A DNA stretch of 64,000 nucleotides from Paracoccaceae bacterium (GTDB lineage: Bacteria; Pseudomonadota; Alphaproteobacteria; Rhodobacterales; Rhodobacteraceae). Location of the stretch: the NCBI GenBank assembly GCA_024742455.1, contig JANSYL010000002.1, positions 310,001 through 374,000 on the forward strand, written 5' to 3'. The notes under the pieces are model-generated. The model did not search any database, was not told where the DNA came from, and saw only the letters and a program-made list of their open reading frames with translations. A program made the position numbers and the translations under genes. Every line of letters begins with the position of its first letter. The first letter of the stretch is position 1. Below are positions 18,790 through 33,285 of the stretch, in pieces.

Positions 18790-20238
18790 TCAGTTGGCGT
18801 TCTTGTTCAGCAAGCCGTACTTGCGCAGCTTCACGTAAAGCGACTGCCGCGACAGGCCCAGCATCTCGGCCGCCGCCACGCGGTTGTTGTCGGTCAGTTC
18901 GACGGCGGTTTCGATGCACATCTTCTCGACTACGTCGGTCGTGGCCGCGACGATTTCCTTCAGCGGGGCCGACCCCACGAGGTCCATCACGTTGCGCATC
19001 GCATCATCGGAGACCGGCGCGGGGCCGGGCAGCGCAGGCGCTGTGGTTGCGCCGGGGTCCCGCATCACTTCGAGCCGCGAGGTGTCCCGGAAGATGAAGG
19101 CGAACCCTTCGCCGCCCGACTGGTTGAGATGGGTGGCCGAAATCTCGACCGAAAGCTGCGCCCCGTGGGCGCCTTCCAGCCGGGTGGAATAGAGCCGGAT
19201 GGTGCCGTTGCGCGCGGAATTGTCCAGAAGCACCTTCAGGTCGACGCTGCCGCGCGCGAGGAATTCGGCAAGGGACCTGCCCTTCACATCGGCCATGCGC
19301 CCGGCGTCGCACAGGCTGAGGAAGGCGTCATTGGCGGTGCGGATGATCCCCGAGGCATCGGTGAACACCATGCCGTCGGGGGCCTTGCGGAACAGGCCAC
19401 CCAATGTCTGGCTCAATTCCGCCGCGATGGACAGATCCGTCGCGGCAGGTTGCAGACGGCAGAGCAACATCTTCTCGCCTGCCGCGCGGAATACGATCGG
19501 TTCGATGGTCGCTTCGGCCTGGCCGCGCCTTGTGGTGACCGTGACAGGTCCGATGGACTCGTCCCCGGCGGCCATGATCAGGCCCTCGATAAACTCGCCG
19601 CGCCGCCGCCCCTCGAATTCCTGGGTGAAGGCGCTGCCATTCAGGGCATCCAGATCGCCACCCAACAGACGGGCCGCTGCCCCGTTCAGGTCCACGATCC
19701 GCCCCGAGGCCACATCGACCAGCACCAGCGCATCGCGCGCCGCTTCGAGGATGACACGGTAACGCGTTTCGTAGTCGCGATGGGTCTCGTAATCCTTTTC
19801 CAGCGCCAGCTGCGCCTTGACCAGCCGGTGCTGCAGCTCGGCGATCGGGCGCAGGTCGCGCCCCAGCATCAGGATGATGTCGTCCCGCCCCGTCTTGTGC
19901 AGCGTGTAGCGGATCGGGAATTCCCAGTTCGCATTGTCGAAATGGTTGACCTCGATCGCGTCCGTGGGACGGGCGACGCCCGCGCGATAGGCTTCGAGTT
20001 GTTTTTCCAGTTTCGACAGGCTGTCATCGGCCATGAACTCGCGGATATCGCGGTCTTTCCAATGGTCGAGCTGGCCGAGTGTCGGATTCAGCGGGTTCAC
20101 GATAACCGATTTCACCGTGCCCTCGGTGTCGAGAACGATGGCAAGATCCGCCGCCGTGGTGACGATCTCGTTGAACTGTTCTGGCCCGATCGGCGGGCCG
20201 CTGGGCTGATCCCAGAAATCCGATCCACGGGAATTCAT
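18790..20238 (-). CDS. ppsR: Photosynthesis gene repressor PpsR (CrtJ)
   Basis: PpsR represses bch, crt and light-harvesting genes under aerobic conditions by binding TGT-N12-ACA palindromes. The 482-residue protein shows an N-terminal PAS-like region (about 20-125), a helical linker (about 133-155), two further PAS domains (about 158-262 and 275-385), and a C-terminal Fis-type helix-turn-helix (about 435-478, NNRVAAAEMLGLSRQSLYVK). Cysteines are at 260, 310 and 441. Cys441, just before the HTH, is at the position of the redox-active cysteine known in Rhodobacter PpsR. It overlaps ppaA by 4 nt. Confidence 0.95.
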   Translation of the reverse strand: MNSRGSDFWDQPSGPPIGPEQFNEIVTTAADLAIVLDTEGTVKSVIVNPLNPTLGQLDHWKDRDIREFMADDSLSKLEKQLEAYRAGVARPTDAIEVNHFDNANWEFPIRYTLHKTGRDDIILMLGRDLRPIAELQHRLVKAQLALEKDYETHRDYETRYRVILEAARDALVLVDVASGRIVDLNGAAARLLGGDLDALNGSAFTQEFEGRRRGEFIEGLIMAAGDESIGPVTVTTRRGQAEATIEPIVFRAAGEKMLLCRLQPAATDLSIAAELSQTLGGLFRKAPDGMVFTDASGIIRTANDAFLSLCDAGRMADVKGRSLAEFLARGSVDLKVLLDNSARNGTIRLYSTRLEGAHGAQLSVEISATHLNQSGGEGFAFIFRDTSRLEVMRDPGATTAPALPGPAPVSDDAMRNVMDLVGSAPLKEIVAATTDVVEKMCIETAVELTDNNRVAAAEMLGLSRQSLYVKLRKYGLLNKNAN

Positions 20239-21050
20239 GCCGTCACCCCGCCGGTATGTGACCGGACCGGACCGTCCTCGGCCAAAACCGGCAAGCCGCA
20301 GACGCGCAGCGCCTCGCGGGCGTCGCCGGCCACGCCATGCGCGCCGGTCAGGTGCAGTTCAGTTTCGGCTCGATCCAAGGAAGCCCCGCCCAAGACAACA
20401 GGGGTCACGCGTGTGACGACAGATGCAATTAATTCAACCAAATCCTTTACCGATGCAAGGGTTCTGCGCGCGCCCACGGAAATCCCGACAAGGGCAAAGC
20501 GCTGCGTCCGCAGCTGTGCGACGATCTCGTCCGGTTTGGAATCGACCATGATCACGGCGCGGTATCCGAGCCGCCGGAACTGATCTGCCAGAACGCAGGG
20601 CCCGAGAGTGTGCTGTTCGCCGCGCGGCACGATCAGAAGGACGGTGGGAACGTCGCGGCGCCGATCCCGCGCAACAGCAGCGGTCGGGCGGATGGAGAGC
20701 GCATGCACTGTCTCCTGCATGCGGGCCGCGCCGATGGTGACATGCGCAAAGCTGATCGTGTCTGCCATCCATTGCTCACCCAGAAGCCGTGCGGCGGCGG
20801 GAATGACATGATCGATGATGTCGTGCGGGTCGATCCCGTCCTGCCTGAGGCCAAGCAATGCCCGGTGCCGGTCTTCCTCATCGGGGGCGATGAAGGCGGT
20901 GGTAATGTCGGCAAGGCGCGCATTCAGCACATCGACGTCGGTTGGCACCGAACCGGCCAGCACCGTCAGCGCCGTCCTGGCGAGGCGGCGGATCTCATCC
21001 TCGGGCACACCCGGGGACGGCCTCCGCACATACTGCGTTTCGTCCTTCAT
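20235..21050 (-). CDS. ppaA: PpsR antirepressor PpaA/AerR (B12-binding-like)
   Basis: PpaA/AerR modulates PpsR and binds cobalamin (or haem) through a B12-type domain. The 271-residue product has a helical cap with QWMADTISFAHVTIGAARMQ and a Rossmann-like domain with GEQHTLG, in which His147 fits the ExHxxG lower-ligand position. The ATG at 21050 was chosen; a TTG at 21113 would extend it by 21 residues but lacks a ribosome binding site. The 4-nt overlap with ppsR means repressor and antirepressor are co-translated. Confidence 0.9.
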   Translation of the reverse strand: MKDETQYVRRPSPGVPEDEIRRLARTALTVLAGSVPTDVDVLNARLADITTAFIAPDEEDRHRALLGLRQDGIDPHDIIDHVIPAAARLLGEQWMADTISFAHVTIGAARMQETVHALSIRPTAAVARDRRRDVPTVLLIVPRGEQHTLGPCVLADQFRRLGYRAVIMVDSKPDEIVAQLRTQRFALVGISVGARRTLASVKDLVELIASVVTRVTPVVLGGASLDRAETELHLTGAHGVAGDAREALRVCGLPVLAEDGPVRSHTGGVTA

Positions 21051-21151
21051 CTGATCGTCACCACAATGGCTCACTTGGCGCAGGATTGCGCCCTCGCTCC
21101 GGGTCGTGAGCAACGGGTCGTCACCGAAAGTCTTCCTGAAACCAACCCATG

Positions 21152-21169
21152 TGTCAAATCAAATTGACA
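21152..21169. promoter_or_regulatory. PpsR/CrtJ palindrome, ppaA side
   Basis: TGTCAAATCAAATTGACA is an exact TGT-N12-ACA match about 100 nt upstream of ppaA, suggesting feedback of PpsR on its own operon. Confidence 0.82.
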
Positions 21170-21222
21170 CCCGGCGGCGTGAAGACGCCCATCGCGTGCA
21201 TGACCTGAGATATGGTGGTGAT

Positions 21223-21236
21223 TTGACGCAATTCAA
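21223..21236. promoter_or_regulatory. Possible FnrL box
   Basis: TTGACGCAATTCAA fits the FNR consensus TTGAY-N4-RTCAA except at one position (T in place of R). It lies between the two PpsR palindromes. FnrL control of ppaA is, to my recollection, described in Rhodobacter sphaeroides, but this site is only a sequence match. Confidence 0.4.
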
Positions 21237-21287
21237 GGCGCCCGCCGCGCCCGCCTGTTCAGCATTTTCATGACGGACAGAGAAATG

Positions 21288-21305
21288 TGTAAGTTTGAAT
21301 TGACA
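21288..21305. promoter_or_regulatory. PpsR/CrtJ palindrome, bchF side
   Basis: TGTAAGTTTGAATTGACA is an exact TGT-N12-ACA match ending 47 nt before the bchF start. It would control the long bchFNBHLM-lhaA-puh transcript. Confidence 0.85.
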
Positions 21306-21352
21306 CTTTCGAGTTTACAGCGATAGTTTTCCAATACCGACCGGAGGAATCG

Positions 21353-24714
<3,362 letters not shown>

Positions 24715-24725
<11 letters not shown>

Positions 24726-27700
24726 CGGCGATCATATCCCCGGCTACCGGGTCGTGATTGTCACGCTGGACCGGCATGCCGCCGGTCCCGCCGCGCGTGC
24801 GATGGAACGGATGGGGGATGAATTCCCCGGCCTGAACGTGTCGATCCATGCCGCCGCCGAATGGGCGGAAACGCCCGAGGCGCTGGAAGAGGCCAGGATC
24901 GCCGTGCGCCATGGCGACATTATCGTCGCCAACCTGCTGTTCATCGAGGAACATATCACCGCCATCCTGCCCGAGCTTGAGGCGCGTCGCGAGGCATGTG
25001 ACGCCATGATCGGCGTCATCTCGGACCGGCAGGTCGTCACGCTCACCAAGATGGGTGAGCTGGACATGCGCAAACCGGCCTCCGGGCCGATGAAGATCCT
25101 CAAGAAGCTGCGTGGCAGCAAGGAGCCGTCTTCGGACAGCGCCGAGAAACAGGCGAAACTGCTGCGCCGTCTGCCAAAGATACTGAAATTCATTCCGGGC
25201 AAGGCGCAGGACCTCCGCGCCTGGTTCCTGACGATGCAGTACTGGCTGGGCGGGTCCGACGACAATGTCGAACAGATGATCCGTTTCCTTGTGGGCCGCT
25301 ACGCCAAGGACAGCGCGTTCCAGGGGGCCGAGGCCGAGGCGCCCATCGAGTACCCCGAGGTCGGGCTTTATCATCCCGATCTGCCCGGCCATCACATCAC
25401 CACCGAGGTGGCCGATCTGCCGAACCCGGAAAACCCGGTGGCCACGGTGGGGGTGCTGATGATGCGCTCCTACATCCTGGCCTCGGATGCTGCGCATTAC
25501 GACGCGGTGATCCGCGGGATGCAGGCGGCGGGCCTGGCCGTGATCCCGGCCTTTGCCGGTGGTCTCGACGGGCGCCCGGCCATTGCGCAGTATTTCGATC
25601 AGGGTCGTGTCGACGCGATGGTGTCGCTGACCGGGTTCAGCCTGATCGGCGGCCCGGCCTATAATGACAGCAACGCCGCCGTGTCGGTGCTCAAGGAGCT
25701 CAACGTCCCTTACATCGCGGCGCATGCGATCGAGTTTCAGACGCTGAACCAGTGGTCCGGCTCGGGCCAGGGCCTGGGCCCGGTCGAGACGACGATGCTG
25801 GTCGCTCTTCCCGAAATCGACGGGGCGACCAACCCCACGGTTTTCGGCGGGCGGCTCGGGCCCGAGCCTTGCACCGGCTGCACCCATGCCTGCACCGCCA
25901 AGGGCGGAACCAAGGCGATGGTACCCTGCCGCGAACGGGTGACGTCGCTGGTGGAAAAGACCCGGCGCCTCGCCATCCTGCGCCGCAAGGAAAACGCGGA
26001 TAAGAAGGTGGGCATCGTCCTATTCGGCTTCCCGCCCAATGCCGGGGCCGTGGGCACCGCCGCCTATCTCAGCGTGTTCGAAAGCCTGTTCAACACTCTG
26101 ACGCGGATGAAGGCCGAAGGCTATGACGTCGAGGTGCCGGACAGCATCGACGCGTTGCGCATGGCGGTTCTGCAGGGCAACGCCAAGCAATACGGCCAGG
26201 AGGCGAATGTCGCCGCCCATGTCGATGCCGACACCATCGTCCGCACGACCCCGCCCCTGAAGGCGATCGAGGCGGTCTGGGGCCCGGCCCCCGGCAAGAT
26301 ACAGTCGGACGGGCAGGGCGTGTTCGTTCTTGGTGCGCATTTCGGCAAGGTCTTCGTCGGTGTCCAGCCAACCTTCGGCTACGAAGGTGACCCGATGCGC
26401 CTGCTGTTCGAAACGGGCTTTGCACCGACGCATGCCTTCACCCAGTTCTATCTCTGGCTCCGCAACACCTGGCAGGCCGATGTGTTGCTGCATTTCGGCA
26501 TGCATGGCGCGCTGGAGTTCATGCCCGGCAAACAGGCGGGCCTCGGTGCCCGGGACTGGCCTGACCGGCTGATCGGCGAAGTGCCGAATGTCTACCTTTA
26601 CGCCTCCAACAACCCGTCCGAGGCGACACTGGCCAAGCGCCGCTCGGGCGCTGTGACCGTCACGCATCTGACCCCGCCGCTGGCGGCTTCGGGTCTGTAC
26701 AAGGGTCTGTCCGAATTGAAGGACAGCCTGACCCGCTGGCGCGCCCTTGGCCCCGATGCGCCGGAACGGGGTGAGTTGGCCGAGCTGATCGCCGCGCAGG
26801 CCGAAGCTGTGGACCTTGCGGGCCACGACCCCGACGCCCTGTGGCTGACGCTGCTGGAAACCGAAGACGCGCTGATCCCTGACGGGTTGCATGTCGTCGG
26901 TCGCCCGATCACCGAGGAAGAATTGGCCGAACATCTGCGGGTGATGGCCGCAACCGATGACGAGACACGCGCCCGGGTTGCCGACCTCTTGCGGCAGGAG
27001 ACGGAACTGACCGGGCTGATGCGGGCGCTGTCGGCCGAATATATCGAACCGGTGCCCGGCGGTGACCTGATCCGGTCGCCCGAAGTGCTGCCTTCGGGCC
27101 GCAACATCCATGCTTTCGACCCGTTCCGCATGCCCACCGCCTTTGCCTTGCAGGACGGTGCGAAACAGGCGGATCGTCTGATCGAAGCGGCCGGCGACAT
27201 GCCCCGATCGGTCGCACTGGTTCTCTGGGGCTCGGACAATATCAAGTCCGATGGTGGCCCGATCTCCCAGGCCCTCGCGCTGATGGGCGCGACCCCCCGT
27301 TTCGACGGCTACGGCCGTCTCTGCGGCGCCGACCTGATCCCGCTCGAGGATCTGGGCCGCCCGCGCATCGACGTGGTGATGACGCTTTCGGGCATCTTCC
27401 GCGACCTCCTGCCGCTGCAGACCCGGATGCTGGCCGAAGCCGCCTACAAGGCGGCGACGGCCGATGAACCGGTGGAGCGGAACTTCGTCCGCGCCCATGC
27501 GCTCGATTACATGGACAAGATGGGCGTCGGGATCGAGGAAGCTGCTTTGCGCGTCTTCTCCAACGCCGAAGGCGCGTATGGCGCAAACGTCAACGGTCTG
27601 ATCGACAGCGGCGCCTGGGCCGAGGAAGACGAACTGGCTGACGCCTATCAGGCGCGGAAGTGTTTCGCCTACGGCATGGACGGCAAGGCCACGAAGAATG

Positions 27701-28278
27701 CGGGGCTTCTGCAAAGCGCCCTGAAAGACGTCGATCTGGCCTATCAGAACCTCGAAAGCGTCGAACTGGGTGTCACCACGGTAGACCATTATTTCGACAC
27801 GCTCGGCGGCATTTCCCGCGCGGTGAAACGCGCCAAGGGCGGCAAGGAAGCCCCCGTCTTCATCGGCGACCAGACCCGGGGTGAAGGCAAGGTCCGCACC
27901 TTGCAGGATCAGGTGGCACTTGAAACCCGGTCGCGCAGCCTGAACCCGAAATGGTTCGAAGGGCTTTTGAAACACGGCCATGAAGGCGTGCGCCAGATCG
28001 AGGCGCAGGTGACCAACACGCTGGGCTGGTCGGCCACCACGGGACAGGTCGACCCCTGGGTCTATCAGCGCCTCTCTGAGACCTTCGTGCTGGATGAAGA
28101 CATGCGCCGCCGCCTGGCGGAGCTGAACCCCCAGGCTTCGGCCCGGATGGCGAACCGCCTGATCGAGGCGTTCGAACGCAACTACTGGCAACCCGACGAT
28201 GAAACCTTGGCTGCGCTTCAGGCTGGCGCGGATGAGCTGGAAGACACGCTCGAAGGTCTCACCGTGGCCGCCGAATGA
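24715..28278 (+). CDS. bchH: Magnesium chelatase large subunit BchH
   Basis: BchH binds protoporphyrin IX and is the catalytic subunit of magnesium chelatase together with BchI and BchD. The 1187-residue length matches the family. Diagnostic stretches include [39 protein letters not shown] and [14 protein letters not shown]; a [13 protein letters not shown] cysteine cluster lies near residue 387. It starts 11 nt inside bchB, and bchL follows after 12 nt. A 1083-codon frame on the opposite strand here is only a GC-rich shadow. Confidence 0.97.
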
Positions 28279-29252
<974 letters not shown>

Positions 29253-29253
<1 letters not shown>

Positions 29254-29945
29254 TGGTGGCCACGCCGACATACGGGCGCACGCGCGACCGGGTCGAAGCC
29301 TATTTCGACCGCACCGCTACAAAGACGTGGGAGCGGTTGACCTCGGACGCGCCGGTATCGGGCATTCGCCAGACCGTCCGCGAAGGCCGTGACCGGATGC
29401 GCGCCATCATGCTCGGCCGTCTGCCCGAAGACCTGTCCGGGCAGCGGGTGCTGGACGCCGGATGCGGCACCGGCGCGATGACCGAGGAACTGGCCCGTCG
29501 CGGGGCCGAGGTAGTGGCAATCGACATCTCGCCTGCCCTGATCGGCATTGCGCGCAGCCGCCTGCCCGCAGACCTGAAGGACAGGGTGACCTTTCTCAGC
29601 GGGGACATGCTGTCGCCTGCCCTCGGCCGGTTCGACCATGCCGTCGCGATGGATTCGATGATCTATTACGAGGCCCCGGACCTCGCGCAAGCGATCACCG
29701 CGCTTTCCGGACGCGTTACAGGGCGCATCGTGTTCACGGTGGCGCCACGCACGGCTTTCCTGATGGCCTTCTGGGGCATGGGCAAACTGTTCCCGCAATC
29801 GGACCGGTCGCCCAGCATGATCCCGCATGCGCCCGCGCGCCTGTCGCGCGCCATCGCCGCCGGGGGCGGCACCGGCACCCTGACCGAGATCGAACGGGTC
29901 AGCCGAGGTTTCTACATCTCGACCTGCCTGGAGTATGCAAAATGA
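29253..29945 (+). CDS. bchM: Magnesium-protoporphyrin IX methyltransferase BchM
   Basis: BchM methylates the C13 propionate of Mg-protoporphyrin IX with SAM. The 230-residue product has the motif VLDAGCGTGAMTEELARRG and the start MVATPTYGRTRDRVEAYFDR typical of the family. The ATG at 29253 overlaps the bchL stop; an open frame extends 37 codons upstream inside bchL and is rejected. lhaA overlaps its end by 4 nt. Confidence 0.95.
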
Positions 29946-31375
29946 GCACGCTCAAGCGCCTTTCGATCAGATACCTCCCCTTCGCCGATGCGGCGTCCGA
30001 CGATCTGCCGCTTGGCCAGTTGTTGCGGCTGAGCCTGTTCCAGGTTTCCGTCGGGATGGCTGCGGTGATGCTGCTCGGCACGCTCAACCGCGTGATGATC
30101 GTGGAACTGCAGGTGCCCGCCTTCCTCGTGGCCGTCATGGTGGCTTTGCCGGTTCTGATCGCGCCCTTCCGCGCGCTGCTCGGCTTCAAGTCCGACACCC
30201 ATAAGTCCGCCATCGGGTGGAAACGGGTGCCTTACCTCTGGTTCGGCACGCTCTGGCAATTCGGGGGGCTGGCGATCATGCCCGCCGCGCTGCTGGTTCT
30301 GGGCGGAGAGGTCACGCAGGTCCGGTATGACATTCCCTTCGCCGGGGAAGCCCTGGCCGCGATCGCCTTCCTGATGACGGGCCTCGGCATGCACATGACG
30401 CAGACCGCCGGTCTGGCGCTGGCGGCAGATCGGGCCACGGATGAGACCCGCCCGCGCGTCGTGGCGCTGCTTTACGTGATGTTCCTGATCGGCATGGCCG
30501 TATCGGCGGTGGTGATCGGGTATCTCCTGCGCCAGTTCACGCCGCTGGAACTGATCCAGGTGATACAGGGCACCGCCGTCCTGACCGTGGTGTTGAACGT
30601 CATCGCGCTGTGGAAACAGGAACGCATCCGCCCGATGAGCGCGGAGGAACGCGCAGCACCGGCCCCCAAATTTGCCGATGCCTGGGCCGAATATGGCCGT
30701 GGCGGAGAGGCCGGTCGCCTTCTGGCGGTCGTGTTCCTTGGCACGATGGCCTTCAACATGCAGGACGTTCTGCTGGAACCCTATGGCGGCGATATCCTCG
30801 GGCTGTCGGTTTCCGCCACCACGCTGCTGACCGCGACCTGGGCCTGCGGGGCGCTTGTGGGGTTCGCACTGGCCGCGAAATGGCTGGCGGCGGGCCTGTC
30901 ACCCTACCGGATGGTGGCCCGCGCCCTTTTGGCGGGGCTTTTCGCCTTCACCGCCGTGATTTTCGCCAACCCGATGGACAGCGCGGGCGTCTTCTTTGCA
31001 GGGGCCTGCATGATCGGCTTCGGCGGCGGCCTGTTCTCGGTCTCGACGCTGACGGCGGCGATGACCATGCCGACCGCCACCCGGGCGGGCCGGGGCCTTG
31101 CGCTCGGGGCCTGGGGCGCGGCGCAGGCAACGGCGGCGGGTTTGTCCATCGCCCTTGGCGGCGGCATCCGCGACCTCGTCAACGGGCTGGCACTGAACGG
31201 CACCCTCGGCGAGGCGCTGAACAACCCGGCGACCGGATACTCGGTCGTCTATCACCTCGAGATCCTTCTCATTTTCGCAACCCTCGTGGCGCTCGGACCC
31301 CTGGTCCGGTTCGCCACCTCATCAACCCCACGCGGGGCGGCACGCAAGATCGGGCTCGCCGACCTGCCAACTTGA
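29942..31375 (+). CDS. lhaA: LH1 assembly factor LhaA (PucC family)
   Basis: LhaA is a major-facilitator-type membrane protein that helps assemble the LH1 antenna, probably by delivering bacteriochlorophyll. The 477-residue product has about twelve membrane spans and the family segments [20 protein letters not shown] and [19 protein letters not shown]. It lies directly upstream of puhA, its usual place. Confidence 0.94.
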   Translation: MSTLKRLSIRYLPFADAASDDLPLGQLLRLSLFQVSVGMAAVMLLGTLNRVMIVELQVPAFLVAVMVALPVLIAPFRALLGFKSDTHKSAIGWKRVPYLWFGTLWQFGGLAIMPAALLVLGGEVTQVRYDIPFAGEALAAIAFLMTGLGMHMTQTAGLALAADRATDETRPRVVALLYVMFLIGMAVSAVVIGYLLRQFTPLELIQVIQGTAVLTVVLNVIALWKQERIRPMSAEERAAPAPKFADAWAEYGRGGEAGRLLAVVFLGTMAFNMQDVLLEPYGGDILGLSVSATTLLTATWACGALVGFALAAKWLAAGLSPYRMVARALLAGLFAFTAVIFANPMDSAGVFFAGACMIGFGGGLFSVSTLTAAMTMPTATRAGRGLALGAWGAAQATAAGLSIALGGGIRDLVNGLALNGTLGEALNNPATGYSVVYHLEILLIFATLVALGPLVRFATSSTPRGAARKIGLADLPT

Positions 31376-31400
31376 CCGCCGAACCCGAAAGGAACCTACG

Positions 31401-32189
31401 ATGACACCCTTAGACACCCCATTCTTCGGCAATTTCGACCTGGCCAGCCTGTCGATCTGGCTGTTCTGGATCTTCTTTGCGCTGCTGGTCTACTACCTGC
31501 AGACCGAGAACATGCGCGAAGGCTACCCGCTGGAAGCCGATGACGGCGGCGAAGCCGCCAACCAGGGTCCCTTCCCGCTGCCCAAGGCGAAGACCTTCAA
31601 GCTGCCCCATGGCCGGGGTGAGGTCACCGTTCCCTCCGCCGAGAACGAAGCGGCCCATCGCCGGACCAACCTCGCGCTGGAACAGACCTCCAAGGCCGGC
31701 GGCTTCCCCTTCGCACCCACCGGCGATCCGATGCTCGACGGTGTCGGCCCGGCGTCCTGGGCCCCGCGCCGTGACGCGCCGGAACTGGACGGCCACGGCC
31801 ATCCGAAAATCGTGCCGATGGCCCAGACCGAAGCCTACCGCGTCAGCGCCGGGCGCGACCCGCGCGGTCTGCCGGTCGTCGCCGGGGACGGTGCAACCGT
31901 GGGTGAGATCACCGATATCTGGATCGACACCCCGGAACAGCTGGTTCGTTATCTTGAGGTGACGCTGAACGACGACCACGGGGGCGGCACCCGCCTGATC
32001 CCGATCAACCTGGCCGTCATCCGCAGCGACCGCGTCAAGGTCCGGTCCATCTTCGGCAAGCATTTCGCCAACGTGCCGCAGATCAAGTCGGGCACCCAGG
32101 TGACCCTGCTCGAGGAAGACAAGATCACCGCCTACTACGCCAGCGGCAATCTTTACGCCTCCGAGGATCGTCTGAACCCCTACGCCTGA
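31401..32189 (+). CDS. puhA: Photosynthetic reaction centre H subunit
   Basis: PuhA caps the cytoplasmic face of the L/M core and guides protons to QB. The 262-residue protein has a single N-terminal membrane helix (about 12-31, [20 protein letters not shown]), then [11 protein letters not shown] and a PRC-barrel domain with [20 protein letters not shown]. It is full length with no frameshift, which matters because the partner genes pufL and pufM are not in this window. Confidence 0.96.
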   Translation: MTPLDTPFFGNFDLASLSIWLFWIFFALLVYYLQTENMREGYPLEADDGGEAANQGPFPLPKAKTFKLPHGRGEVTVPSAENEAAHRRTNLALEQTSKAGGFPFAPTGDPMLDGVGPASWAPRRDAPELDGHGHPKIVPMAQTEAYRVSAGRDPRGLPVVAGDGATVGEITDIWIDTPEQLVRYLEVTLNDDHGGGTRLIPINLAVIRSDRVKVRSIFGKHFANVPQIKSGTQVTLLEEDKITAYYASGNLYASEDRLNPYA

Positions 32190-32222
32190 TCCGACCCTGC
32201 CAAGACCCGAAGGACCCGACCG

Positions 32223-32870
32223 ATGCCCCATGATCACCACGACGATTTCCAGGTGGAACCGATCCCGGGATTGCCCGAAGCCCTGCCTCAGGGTGAGGAG
32301 ATCCTGTGGCAAGGTCGCCCATCCTGGATCGCGCTGGCGGTCGAGGCGTTCGGTGTCCTCTGGGTCGCGGCCATCACGCTGGGCCTTGCGGCGTGGCGTG
32401 TCATCGCCGCCTTCGCAGGGGCACCGTGGGAGGCGAACATCGCGCTCGCCATTGCCATCGCCATTCTTGGCGGTGGCCTTGCGGCGGTCCTGTGTCTGGC
32501 GGCCTGGCTGCAGGCGCGCGAGACGGTCTACACCCTGACCACGGGCCGCGTCGTCATGCGCTTTGGCGTCATGCAGACGATGAAACTTCAGATCCCGTTC
32601 AACCGCATCCGCAATGCGGCCTTGTCGATCGGGCGATCGGGCGCGGGAACCATCGCGCTCGATATCACCGGGGCGGGCAACCTGTCCCACATCCTGTCCT
32701 GGCCGCATGTGCGGCCCTGGCACACCAGGCCCATGCAACCGGCGCTGCGCTGTATCGCCGGGGCGCAGGACGTGGCGCAGCTTCTGGCTGAAGCGGCTGA
32801 AACCGCGCTGACCACCCCCACCATCGACCGGACGCCTGCCTACGCGGCAGCGGCCACAGCGGCGGAGTGA
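32223..32870 (+). CDS. puhB: Photosynthetic complex assembly protein PuhB
   Basis: PuhB assists reaction-centre assembly in Rhodobacter. The 215-residue product begins with a His/Asp-rich N-terminus, has LPQGEEILWQGRPSW, about two or three membrane helices, and a PH-like domain with TLTTGRVVMRFGVMQTMKLQ and IPFNRIRNAALS. It follows puhA by 33 nt. The expected next gene, puhC, is missing. Confidence 0.92.
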   Translation: MPHDHHDDFQVEPIPGLPEALPQGEEILWQGRPSWIALAVEAFGVLWVAAITLGLAAWRVIAAFAGAPWEANIALAIAIAILGGGLAAVLCLAAWLQARETVYTLTTGRVVMRFGVMQTMKLQIPFNRIRNAALSIGRSGAGTIALDITGAGNLSHILSWPHVRPWHTRPMQPALRCIAGAQDVAQLLAEAAETALTTPTIDRTPAYAAAATAAE

Positions 32871-32875
32871 CACTC

Positions 32876-32986
32876 ATGCGCCGCCCCTGTCCCTTTCCCC
32901 TTTACGTGATCCCGCATTCAGACCGCGGTGTCCGGGGGCAGGGAACCACCCTGATCGCGGGACTGTCCCGCAAGCTGGAGGAATGA
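32876..32986 (+). CDS. Small ORF (36 aa) in the position of puhC
   Basis: The ATG at 32876 is preceded by GGAG with 8-nt spacing, and the TGA at 32984 ends 2 nt before the bciE start. The peptide begins MRRPCPFPLYVIPHSDRGVR and ends in a basic/acidic LSRKLEE. It shows no membrane helix and no resemblance I can recognise to PuhC, which is about 150 residues with an N-terminal membrane anchor. It may be a real microprotein, a remnant left by puhC deletion, or a chance frame that carries the bciE leader. Confidence 0.4.
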   Translation: MRRPCPFPLYVIPHSDRGVRGQGTTLIAGLSRKLEE

Positions 32987-32988
32987 CC

Positions 32989-33285
32989 ATGGGTTTGTTT
33001 ACCCGAACGACCGAAACCGCGCCCTGCGAGGTGGAAGTGAGCCATCGCTTCGACAGCCTTCATGCGCATGTGAAATTTCTGAACGGCGCCATCATCCACC
33101 CCGGTGACGAGGTGCTGGTGCATGGCGCGCCGGTCATGGCGCCGTATGGCGAGGTCGTGCGCGAGGAACGCACCGCCACGATCACCCGCGCCTCCGGCAT
33201 CGAGCGGGCCTGGACCCGGATGACCGGCGATTTCGAATTCATGGAACTGTGCGAGTTCTCGTTCTCCGAGGAGGTTTCGGTATGA
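32989..33285 (+). CDS. bciE: BciE, small subunit for the oxygen-dependent cyclase
   Basis: This 98-residue soluble protein lies immediately upstream of acsF and overlaps it by 4 nt. In Rhodobacter sphaeroides the small protein encoded at this position, BciE, is required for AcsF activity. Visible features are a FLNGAIIHPGDEVLVHGAP beta-rich core and an acidic C-terminus. The ATG at 32989 has GGAGG at 7-nt spacing; the ATG at 32983 is too close to that site. The name rests on position, size and overlap, without a database comparison. Confidence 0.75.
   Translation: MGLFTRTTETAPCEVEVSHRFDSLHAHVKFLNGAIIHPGDEVLVHGAPVMAPYGEVVREERTATITRASGIERAWTRMTGDFEFMELCEFSFSEEVSV

Larger units (their letters stand above)
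21051..21352. promoter_or_regulatory. Divergent ppaA-bchF control region
   Basis: This 302-nt gap is the longest gene-free stretch inside the PGC. It contains two exact PpsR palindromes (21152-21169 and 21288-21305), a near-consensus FNR-type box (21223-21236) and the bchF ribosome binding site GGAGGA at 21343. No ORF with a supported start was recognised in it. Confidence 0.8.
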
